From Acetobacter papayae JCM 25143 (GTDB taxonomy: Bacteria > Pseudomonadota > Alphaproteobacteria > Acetobacterales > Acetobacteraceae): a DNA stretch of 64,000 nucleotides. The position numbers and the translations under genes were made by a program. Positions 1-8,418 of the stretch are shown here, one piece after another (within the stretch, counting starts at the first letter, position 1; every line of letters starts with the position of its first letter). The stretch is from NCBI RefSeq assembly GCF_000613285.1, contig NZ_BAIN01000011.1, forward strand, positions 1 to 64,000, given 5' to 3'. The notes under the pieces are model-generated. The model was not told where the DNA came from, searched no databases, and saw only the letters and a list, made by a program, of their open reading frames with translations.

Positions 1-654
1 CCAGCTTGTGCCCCAGACAGAAGGCCCCTTTGCCTTGCGTATGGCGGACCATGCCGAGGCCAAGCGCCGTATCGCGGCACGGGCGGCAACGCTGTTTGAA
101 GCGGGAGATTCCGTTTTTATCGATACGGGCACCACAACGCTTGCCCTCGCCCATGCGCTGGCGGAAGCCCCCTCTCTGGTTATTATCACCAATTCGTGGC
201 GCATTGCCTCCATTGTCTCGACCAATGCCGAGCATAGGGTGTTTTTGCTGGGCGGGGCCTGCAACCCGGATGCGGGAGAGACACTCGGCCGCTGGTGCTT
301 GAGCAGATCAGGCGTTTTCATGCGCGGCATGTTTTTTTGACCATCGGGGCCATGGATACGCGTACCATCATGGATTTTGATGCGCAGGAGGCCGAAGTCG
401 CTCAGGCCATGATAGAGCGGGCCGAATTGGTGACGGTTCTGGCCGATTCCTCCAAACTGGCCAGGCGGGGTATTTTTGATGTGGCGCCCTTGAGCCGGGT
501 TGATCGGCTTGTTACGGATCGTCCGCCCCCGCCGGATGTGGCGGCTGCGCTGGACAGGGCAGGGGCCGAGGTCATGATAGACCAGCCTGAACAGGGCGGA
601 TCAAGGCGGAAAGGAACAGGCGGCCCATGTCCGCAGAACTCACGCCCGAGCTGA
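1..654 (+). CDS. DeoR/GlpR-family transcriptional regulator, C-terminal part (5' partial, frameshifted)
   Basis: The visible part is the DeoR-type effector-binding domain, which in this family senses a phosphorylated sugar or glycerol derivative. It shows the phosphate-binding segment FIDTGTTTLALA, then VIITNS, FLLGG and, after a frame break, FLTIGAMD, DAQEAEVAQAM and VLADSSKLAR, in family order. The N-terminal helix-turn-helix lies outside the window. The frame breaks at about 289: adding one C to GGCC restores ...ETLGPLVLEQIRRF..., so I treat both pieces as one gene. The stop at 652-654 overlaps aat by 28 bases. GlpR is the closest well-known relative, but the effector cannot be read from this fragment. 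Confidence 0.82.
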
Positions 655-1267
655 TGCTGGGGGCTTATGCCGCCGGGTATTTCCCCATGGCGGATGAGGA
701 TGACCCCGAAAGCCTGAACTGGTACGACCCGGACCCGCGCGGTATTCTGCCGCTCAACGGTTTTCATCTGCCCCGGCGCCTGCGCCGCACGGTTCTGTCC
801 GAGCGGTTTGCGGTGACTGTGAATACGGATTTTCCTGCTGTCATGCGTGGCTGTGCGGCTCCTGCGCCGGGGCGGGAAACTACGTGGATCAACACGCCTA
901 TCACCCGTATTTTCTGTGCTCTGCACGATATGGGGTTTGCCCATAGCGTGGAGTGCCGGCTTGATGGCGTTCTGGTGGGCGGGTTGTATGGTGTGGCCCT
1001 TGGCGGGGCATTTTTTGGCGAGAGCATGTTCAGCACCGCCACCGACGCTCCAAGGTGGCGCTGGTGCATCTTGTCGCCCGGCTGCGGCTTTGCGGTTTTA
1101 TTCTGCTGGATACCCAGTTTGGCACCAGCCATCTCACCCGTTTTGGGGGAGAGGAAATTCCGGCCTCGGATTACAAGGCTATTCTGGCCCGTGCGGTGGA
1201 CATGCAGCCCCGCTGGCGCGATGACCTTGATACGGACATGATTGAGAACGAGATACGCCATTTCTGA
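627..1267 (+). CDS. aat: Leucyl/phenylalanyl-tRNA--protein transferase (frameshifted)
   Basis: Aat moves Leu or Phe from its tRNA to N-terminal Arg or Lys of proteins, marking them for ClpS/ClpAP degradation in the cytoplasm. Family features are the N-terminal LMLGAYAAGYFPMAD, the WYDPDPRGILPL segment, the GLYGVALGGAFFGESMFS core and, after the break, LLDTQFGTSHL. The start has AAGGAA upstream (610-615). The frame breaks near 1049: restoring one T (GCTTCC) gives ...TDASKVALVHLVARL..., a protein of 213 residues, near the usual family length. It overlaps the regulator gene before it. Confidence 0.93.
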
Positions 1268-1344
1268 CCCGCTTGCATGACAGGCGGTGTGAGTGAAGGC
1301 GCAAGACCGGGCTACGGCGCGGACAGGGGAGTAAAGCCACCATC

Positions 1345-2138
1345 ATGAACAGGATTTTTGCACGCCCGGCAGGGCAGGTGGAGGGCCGTGTGCGCCACAT
1401 TGGCCTGTCAGGCATGATACTGCTGGCCGCCACGCTGGCGGCATGGCTGCCTATGGCCGGGCCTGCGCTTGCCGCCGGGCAGGAGACAGCCGACCATCCC
1501 CCCTGACCCCCCAGCGTGATGCCGCGATTACCTATCGTTTCGAACCCCGCCCCACGGAGCAGGACCTGCGTGAAAGCGGCCAGCCCCGGCAGCCCGTGCA
1601 GGAGCGCTATGTGCAGGTGCTCTATGCCGGAGATGGCGGGTTGCTGCGGATCAATTATCTGACAGGCGATGCCGATAGCACGCCGCGTGGCGCGGTTATC
1701 ATCAACCGGGCAGCACAGGAGGTGCTGGTGGTGCTCGATGCCGGGCGTGTCTATACCCGGCTGACCGAGCGCGAGAGTGTTCGCAACCCGTTTCTGCTTG
1801 ATCTGTCCATGCAGTTTACCCGTGCGGGAACATCCAGTGTGGCCGGGCAGCCCTGCACGCTCTGGCAGGCCTATTCCGCTCAGGGTGGTGCGCGCGCCTG
1901 CGTGACGGATGAGGGGCTGATCCTCAGTCAGGAAGGGGTGGATGTCGATGGGCTGAACGGCAGCTTGCAGGCCGTGCGTGTTTCCTACGCGCCCGTACCG
2001 TCCAGCGCGTTCCAGCCCCCTGCGGGTTTTCAGGAAGTGCAGGCCCGGCACGAAGGGGGAGCCGATGGTTCTGGCCGGGGGCCGCTTAGCGGTGCCCCCG
2101 CCAGTTCCGAGCATGGCAGTGCGGGAGATCACCCATGA
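1345..2138 (+). CDS. Secreted protein of unknown function, DUF4412-like, first of a tandem pair (frameshifted)
   Basis: The start ATG at 1345 opens a peptide with a hydrophobic stretch (GMILLAATLAAWLPMAGPALA) that looks like a Sec signal peptide cleaved after ALA. That frame stops at 1504 in a run of six C; adding one C joins it to the downstream frame (HPPLTPQRDAAITYRFE) for a protein of 264 residues. The mature part is beta-strand-like, with VTDEGLILS and a closing SSAFQPPAGF that recur in related form in the next gene. The C-terminus is Gly/Ser-rich. It overlaps the next gene by four bases (ATGA), implying co-translation. Family assignment to DUF4412 is by general resemblance only. Confidence 0.65.
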
Positions 2139-2842
2139 TCCTGCGCCGGGTTAAAGGATTGATACAGCCAGTCGGGCAGGTTCGCCGCATGTGTGCAGGT
2201 CCTGCTTTCGTGCTGGCGGCCATGGCCTGTGGGGGGCTGATCGGTGCGGGAACGGCACGGGCGCAGGGAGTGGTGCCGACTACCCCCGGAACCCAGCCTG
2301 CAACCCAGCCGGGCGCACCTGCCGCGCCGTCAGAGGCACCGTATGTGACCCCTGCGGTGGATACGGATGTGACCTATGTGCTGACACCTCCGCAGGATGG
2401 AGTGGCTCCGGCCCGCCAGCGGATGCGCTGGCAGGTTGCCGGGCTACAGCAGCGCCTCGATCCCGAAGGGGACAGCGTTTACATGGTCACCACGTGGAAA
2501 AACCGCACCCTGAGCGTGGTGGATGAAAGCCGCAAGCGTGTCAGCACCATGCCGATGCCCGGCCAGCAGGATCTGACGCTGCCGGGACAGCACCCGGTCT
2601 CGGGTGCGTATACGCGGCTTGGCCAGTCCGTTGTGGCGGGCGAGACCTGTGAGGTCTGGCGCACTGTCGATACGGAAGGGCATGAAGGTGATGCCTGCTA
2701 TACCCCTGATGGCATATTGCTGCAGGTCGTGCAGCAGGGGCATATCACCGTGCGGGCCATCAGTGTCAGCCGCGCAGCCCAGCCGGATCGTATTTTCGAG
2801 GTTCCGGCAGGGTTTGCGGTGCAGGCTCCAGCACATCCCTGA
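2135..2842 (+). CDS. Secreted protein of unknown function, DUF4412-like, second of a tandem pair
   Basis: 235 residues. The first about 43 form a long signal peptide ending in GTARAQG. A Pro/Ala-rich linker follows, then a domain beginning DVTYVLTPP and ending DRIFEVPAGFAV. The middle carries AGETCEVWRTVDTEGHEGD and CYTPDGILLQVV, which line up with AGQPCTLWQAYS and CVTDEGLILSQE of the preceding gene, including two Cys at equivalent places, so a disulfide is plausible. The two genes therefore look like diverged tandem copies acting in the periplasm. I do not recognise a catalytic motif. Confidence 0.68.
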   Translation: MILRRVKGLIQPVGQVRRMCAGPAFVLAAMACGGLIGAGTARAQGVVPTTPGTQPATQPGAPAAPSEAPYVTPAVDTDVTYVLTPPQDGVAPARQRMRWQVAGLQQRLDPEGDSVYMVTTWKNRTLSVVDESRKRVSTMPMPGQQDLTLPGQHPVSGAYTRLGQSVVAGETCEVWRTVDTEGHEGDACYTPDGILLQVVQQGHITVRAISVSRAAQPDRIFEVPAGFAVQAPAHP

Positions 2843-2882
2843 AAAGGGTGGTGCACGGCCGGAGGCAGCAAGGGGGCAAGGC

Positions 2883-3623
2883 ATGAGCAGAGGCAAATCA
2901 TTGCGCCACCGTGGCGCGGCACTGCTGCTGTCCATGCCGTTTTTCCTGTTTGGCGTGAGCGTGCAGGGGTACGCGCAAAATAGAGGCAGTGCCGAGATTG
3001 GAGGCGCTGAAGGCCCGGGTGTGACGCTCTGCCTTGCCGTGACAGCTTTGGCGGATATGCGAGCTATCGTGGTGGTGCCCTCCGGCACGGTGTTCGCGGC
3101 ACAGGCCCCGGTACGAAGCAAAAAGCCCCATGGCGCTGTTGTGGCCGTAACGCAGGCGCTGGTCACGACCGAAACCGTTACCCTTATGGCGACCCAACCG
3201 TGTTCGGGGGCGGATGCTGCTGGCGTGGTTTCCGCCACGCGGGGGTGGCATGGGCCGGTAGCGCTCTCTGGCGGGCGGGGGCAGGTCTTCCATCCCGCAG
3301 GCCGTATCAGCGGCAACGGTCTGGACGCAGGCTGGCTTGACGCGGATGCCCCCCTGAGGGCGCTCGTGCGGGCTGGCGGTCTGTCCGCCACGGTGCGTGG
3401 TCGGTTGCCGCAGGATGTGCGCTTGCTGGAAAGTGCGGCCGATCAGGATGCGGCCGACAAGGAGGCACAGGCCCGCCTGTCTGTCCAACCGGGTGAAAGT
3501 GGGCCCCCGTCTGACACGGGGCAGGCTGGAGATGCGGGTAATCCCGTAGCCGGTCTTTTGCCTGATATGTCGGAAGGGGCGATCGCGGCGGATGATTTGC
3601 CCAGCCAGCGCCACGGCCACTGA
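2883..3623 (+). CDS. Hypothetical exported protein
   Basis: 246 residues from the ATG at 2883, chosen because GGGGGCAAGG lies just upstream and the protein then starts with a signal peptide (ALLLSMPFFLFGVSVQGYAQ). The same frame is open further upstream to 2604, but that stretch overlaps the preceding gene. The mature part has two Cys (CLAVTALAD and QPCSGADA), small-residue-rich segments and an acidic, Pro/Gly-rich tail. I recognise no family. It follows the two DUF4412-like genes by 40 bases on the same strand and is likely co-transcribed with them. Confidence 0.55.
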   Translation: MSRGKSLRHRGAALLLSMPFFLFGVSVQGYAQNRGSAEIGGAEGPGVTLCLAVTALADMRAIVVVPSGTVFAAQAPVRSKKPHGAVVAVTQALVTTETVTLMATQPCSGADAAGVVSATRGWHGPVALSGGRGQVFHPAGRISGNGLDAGWLDADAPLRALVRAGGLSATVRGRLPQDVRLLESAADQDAADKEAQARLSVQPGESGPPSDTGQAGDAGNPVAGLLPDMSEGAIAADDLPSQRHGH

Positions 3624-3730
3624 AAGCCCGCAGGGGTCTTTTGCGCAGGGCAGGGTGTGCCTGTGGTCAGGCCCTGTTGTTCCGTGCTAGTTTTTTCCTT
3701 GGTTTTTTAAAATGATGGTGGCTTTTCGCT

Positions 3731-4972
3731 ATGTTCGAGCCTGACACGATCTTCCGTTCTGCTGGCAGCGCTCCCGTGCTGTTCGACAGCGACGAACTGG
3801 CGTCACCGCCGCCTGTCATGGGGCTTGCCCCGCTGTTCCGTGCCGCTCTGGCCCGTGAGGATATTACCGGCTTTGCCCCTGAGCTGATTGCCCGGTATGA
3901 GCGCGATGATGATGTCTATGCCCTGCTGGACCTTGCCTTGATCCAGCAGCTCTGCTTCCAGCGGGCCGAAGGGCTGGAAACGCTGGGCGTGGCTCTGGCC
4001 CGCCAGCAGGTGTTCCGCGTTGCACAGGGGGAGCCGGGCTCTGTCCGCCTTCTGGTGGTTAAGACACCGGGCGATTTTACCGCCAATGTGCCGTTCGAAT
4101 GTATTCTCGAACATGCGGGCATTACGATTGATGTGCTGTATGTCGGGCCGGGTCTGTCATGGCCCGCGCGCCTGCCAGACCATGACCTGCTGTTTGTGGC
4201 GATTGGTGAGGCCGATACGCACCGTGAAACACTGGCGCAGCTTGGTCGCTATCTGGAAAACTGGCCCCGCTTGGTTCTTAACCCGCCCGGGCGTATTCCC
4301 GCCCTGTCCCGCGCGGAGGCATTTGAGGTGCTGCGCGGCGCGCCGGGGCTGTGCATGGCCACCACATGGCGGGCGGACCGCGCAACTCTGGAGCAGACCC
4401 GTCCCGGCGATATTGCCTTTCCCATTATTCTGCGGCCGCAGGGTGGGCATGGGGGCATTAATCTGAGCAAAATCGAAGGGGTTGCGGATATCGCGGCCTA
4501 TCTGGAAAAGGTGGAGGGGAATGAGTTCTTCGCTGCCAATTTCATCAACTATGCTTCGCCGGACGGGCTGTTCCGTAAATACCGCGTGGTGCAGATCGAC
4601 GGAAAACCCTTCCTCGCCCATATGGGGATCTCACAGCACTGGATGGTGCATTACCCCTATCCTGAAATGAAGGAATACCCCGAGCGCCGGGCAGAAGAAG
4701 CCGCCGCCATGGCGGGGTTTGATGAAGGTTTTGCCCGCCGTCATGCCGCCGCCCTGTCGGCTATTCATGAGCGTTTTGGGCTGGATTATGTGGGTTTTGA
4801 CTGCGCGGAAACCCAGCAGGGCGAACTGCTGGTGTTTGAACTGTCCAATGCGCTGGTCATTCATGATGCGGATGATCAGGCCCTGTTCCCCTACAAAAGC
4901 CCGCAGATGCGCCATATTTTTGCAGCGTTCCGCGACATGCTTTACCGCAAGGCAAACCTAGCAGCACGCTAA
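3731..4972 (+). CDS. ATP-grasp domain protein of unknown substrate
   Basis: 413 residues. The N-terminal third is helical (ALAREDITGFAPELIARY, LIQQLCFQRAEGLETL). The rest resembles an ATP-grasp enzyme: a Rossmann-like segment (VLYVGPGLSWPARLP), the nucleotide-clamp strand FPIILRPQGGHGGINLSKI, then KYRVVQIDGKPFLAH and the metal-binding end FGLDYVGFDCAET...LLVFELSNALVIHD. Such proteins join a carboxylate to an amine or thiol through an acyl-phosphate; which one here is unknown. RimK-type glutamate ligases and the grasp domain of TPR-linked proteins are the nearest ideas. The gene stands alone, 107 bases after the exported-protein cluster and convergent with the AsmA-like gene. Confidence 0.7.
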   Translation: MFEPDTIFRSAGSAPVLFDSDELASPPPVMGLAPLFRAALAREDITGFAPELIARYERDDDVYALLDLALIQQLCFQRAEGLETLGVALARQQVFRVAQGEPGSVRLLVVKTPGDFTANVPFECILEHAGITIDVLYVGPGLSWPARLPDHDLLFVAIGEADTHRETLAQLGRYLENWPRLVLNPPGRIPALSRAEAFEVLRGAPGLCMATTWRADRATLEQTRPGDIAFPIILRPQGGHGGINLSKIEGVADIAAYLEKVEGNEFFAANFINYASPDGLFRKYRVVQIDGKPFLAHMGISQHWMVHYPYPEMKEYPERRAEEAAAMAGFDEGFARRHAAALSAIHERFGLDYVGFDCAETQQGELLVFELSNALVIHDADDQALFPYKSPQMRHIFAAFRDMLYRKANLAAR

Positions 4973-4985
4973 GAGCGTGCCAGTG

Positions 4986-5010
4986 CAGGCGGGTGTGTAA
5001 GGCCCGCCTG
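4986..5010. terminator. Hairpin between convergent genes
   Basis: CAGGCGGG and CCCGCCTG pair as a perfect 8-bp stem around a 9-base loop, in the 45-base gap between the ends of the ATP-grasp gene and the AsmA-like gene. There is no strong T run on either side, so it may be a weak bidirectional terminator or only a 3'-end stabiliser. Confidence 0.5.
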
Positions 5011-5017
5011 TACCGTG

Positions 5018-8000
5018 TCAGAACATGCGGCGGAACAGGCCGGGCAGTAGTAGCGAATAGGGGTTGAAGTGCAGGCTGGGGTCATCCAGCTTGCCTGCTA
5101 CGCCAAAGGTTACGGCCAGCAGCCCGCCGTCTTTTTCCGGGCTGAACAGCTTGCCTATACCCGGTAGCTTGCCCGGCATGGTGTTGACCGCAAAAATAGG
5201 CACCACGGTGCCATGCAGGTCGATGCTGTTATTATCAAGGTCCACCGTGCCTTCGAGTGTGGCGCCCAGCGCCGTATTGCCGGTGCTGCCGTCATGGATG
5301 GTCAGCACGCCATCCTGAAACGTGACGGGCATGGTCATGTGGTTGATCTGGAAATTGGCCGTATCCTGTGCGGCCAGCCAGCCATAGAGCGAGATATTGC
5401 GCGCAACCCGCAGGCTGTTGGTGCCTTGGTCAGGGTAAAGGGGGTGACATCAATCTGGCCTGAAAACGGCGCGCTGGGGTGGCTGTCGTCAAATGTGCCG
5501 GTCAGGGTGGCATGCCCGCCTTTGATATCGGGCAGGATGCCGAACGCCGCCATGAAAGCCCCCATATCGGGAATACTGACATGGAGCGCGCGTTTGCTGG
5601 CCTGTGGGGTTAGCTTCATGGTGATGGGGGTTGGGCCCTGCACGGCAAAGCGCATGGCTTCCAGCCTGCTGCCGTTATCCTCGAAATAGGCATCGACATC
5701 ATGCAGGGGGGCACGTGTGGTGGAATACCACAGGGTGCGCGCCTTGAGGTTGATGGCCCATGCCCGTCCGGGGCTGCCATGCAGGCGGCCCGTGGCGGCC
5801 TCGGGAACATGGTAGCCCGTTTCTTTGGTGGCTGGGGCCTGTTTTTTGACCTCGGCCGGATCTCCGCTGACCAGAGGGGCAAGGTCGAGCGTATTGGCAT
5901 CGACACCCACATGAATCATCGGGTCTTTGGGACCGGGCAGCGAGAGCCGTGCCCGACCGCTCGACCGCGCGATTTTGAAGGAGGAAATCACCAGTTCGGG
6001 GGGAAGTTGCTGGCGGATCACGGCCTGACCTTTCAGGTCAAGGTCAGGGCCGGTAGCCATAATCTGATCCACACCGGTAATCCGGCCTGCCTGCAGGCTC
6101 AGGCTGGCTTTCACCTGTGCGGGTCGCCCGGCGGCCTTGTGCCAGAGCGGAATACGCACCCGCGCGCGCTCCATGTCCAGCGCGACATCGACCGTGCCAT
6201 GCCGGTCGCCAGTCTGTTTATAGGTGACATCCAGATCCGCACTGCCCGCAAAATGATCCGCCGGGTCGTATCCGGCGGCGGTAATGGTTGCGGGGGTCAG
6301 GCGCGAGGTCAGATGCGCGCTTTCAAGCAGGTCATTGGGTGCTACACGCCGGAAGTCGGTAAAGAACGAGAGGGTGGAGGGCAGGCCGCCTACTACGCCC
6401 TCGCCCAACAGGTTCAGGCCATCCGCCGTGGCATCCAGCCCGAAACGACCCTGCGTGATGGAGCGCCCGGCCACAGCGTTGCCAAGGGAGACAGAACTCA
6501 GCTCAGCATGGGTGGAAATGGCCATTTCATCAATCGTAACCTGATCGATCAGGGGCAGGGTCAGGCTCAGGTCGAGCGTGGCTGCGCCGCGCGGGTTGGT
6601 GATATCCATCGGATGTTTGGAGAGCAGGTGCAGGCGTGGCTCGGCCAGAAGAGCCAGAACATCTTCCAGCCTGCCTTCCAGTTTGGAGCGGATGACACCA
6701 GTCTGGATCGGGTCGCTCAGCCCGCTGATAACCATGCTGCCCGGCCCGGCCTTGATCCGGCCCGTGCCGCCAAGCCCTACGTGTTTGTCTGCCCTGTCCA
6801 CAAGCTGATAGCCGCCATCAAAGCTGATGGTCAGGCTGTTCAGGTCATGGATTTCAAGCCGGGCATTCATGGCGTGCAGAGGGGAAATTGGGCGCAACCA
6901 GTGCACATCCAGCCCTGTGCCATCCAGACTGCCATCAATGCCCGATACGTCCAGACTGTTCCAGCCTGCATCCCCCTTGAGGGTCAGGCTGGTTTTCAGG
7001 TTGGTGGCAGTACCCACGGGAATATTGGTGCTGACCCATTTCTTGCCCCCAGGTGCGGCCTGTGTGGGCCAGTACTGGCCCAGATCAGCAAACGCTACGT
7101 GGGGAATGCTGGTATCGACCTGCCCGGTAATCTGTTTCGGGTTTGTCAGGTCCGAAGCGCTCAGCCAGCCGCTGGCATGGGCCTCGATTGCGCGGGTGGG
7201 GTCTTGTGGGGCCTGAGGGTTGTTCAGGAACAGGCTGGCATCGCGCAGGGTCAGGCGGGCCGGTATCTCATGAATGAGCGTGGGTGCGCCTGACAGGCCG
7301 TGTGTTTTCGGTGGCGCGGTTTGTAGTGCCAGCCCGAGATCTAGCGAACCGTGATCCAGCACGAAGGGCGATCCCGCGGCCATGGCATGGCCCGCGCCAA
7401 GGTTGGCCTGAATGTCGAGCGAGGCCGGCACCAGCCAGTCAGAAATGCCGGGGGCAAGCCGCAGGTGCCCGTCCAGCGTTACGGGAATGTTGATAGCGCT
7501 GAGGGTCGGGTCAGGGGTGGCGAACAGAGCAGGGGCCAGTGTAGCGGGGTTGATCCCTTCAAGCCGGGCATTCCAGATCACGGTGGGGGCGGTATCGCCG
7601 GGAGATGGTGCGCCAACGACCTCACTGCGGGCGTTGAAGGTCAGCCGGGTCGGGGGCGTGTGGTTGTCGGGCGTGTTGTTTGTTGCGGCAAGGCTGAAGG
7701 TCAGCGCGCCGGTCAGTCCGGCATAATGCCCCACGCGCTGTGCGTTCAGGTCCAGATGCAGGGGAGAGAGCGTCCACAGCGTGTTCGCCTGCATGTCGTT
7801 CATGGTGATGGCGAGGTCATCTACCTGCACATGGTCGAGCATGCGCAGGTCAGAGTCCACGCCGTTCGGCTTGCCATGAGCCTGTGACATGTCGATATCC
7901 AGCCCGATTGCGCCATCATGCGCACGGCGGAGTGCTAGTTTCCCGCCCTTGAGGCTGGCGGTGCGCAACCCGATACCGCCATGAACCAGCACCAGCGGGT

Positions 8001-8364
8001 CCAGTGTCGCGCTTGCCGTGTTGATATGGGCTACTTCATGCCCGTCTGCCGCAAGTAGGCGCGCATCGTTCAGGCTCAGGGTAATCGGGGTGGCGCTGCC
8101 CTGCGTCAAAACCGGCCATGACAGGATGGCGGCTCCCATATCCAGCCGGGCAACAGGTTTGTGGCTGAGCGGATCACGGATGAGTGTAAACGGCAGGAAA
8201 TGCCGGGCCAGTGGGGCGATATCAAGCGGTGCGAAGGCAACCCGCGCCAGTAGAGCCGCCACGCACAAGGGGGGCAGCAGCACGCATATACAGGCCACGG
8301 CCACAATACGGCGTACGGTTTTGGAGCGTTTTGGCGTGGCTGTCTCTTGACCGGGGGTAATCAA
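5018..8364 (-). CDS. AsmA/YhdP-like envelope protein, DUF3971 type (frameshifted)
   Basis: About 1115 residues after repair. An N-terminal membrane anchor (RIVAVACICVLLPPLCVAALL) is followed by a very long beta-strand-rich region, as in AsmA-like proteins that bridge the periplasm and take part in lipid transport to the outer membrane. The C-terminal end NTMPGKLPGIGKLFSPEKDG and PSLHFNPYSLLLPG is typical of the YhdP/DUF3971 group. The frame breaks near 5421: adding one G on the plus strand restores ...TKAPNSLRVARNISLYGWLAAQ.... The start is TTG at 8364 with AAAGG upstream; an internal start cannot be excluded. It is divergent from glnE with only 54 bases between the starts. Confidence 0.82.
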
Positions 8365-8418
8365 CGCAGCAAGCCTTTACGGGTTACGGTACGGGTAGGG
8401 TTCACAACAGGCCTTTTC

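Noticed and set aside
5701-7293. 530-codon open frame opposite the AsmA-like gene
   Set aside because: It lies antisense to a gene with clear domain structure, has no recognisable motif, and arises from the biased third positions of the G+C-rich gene.
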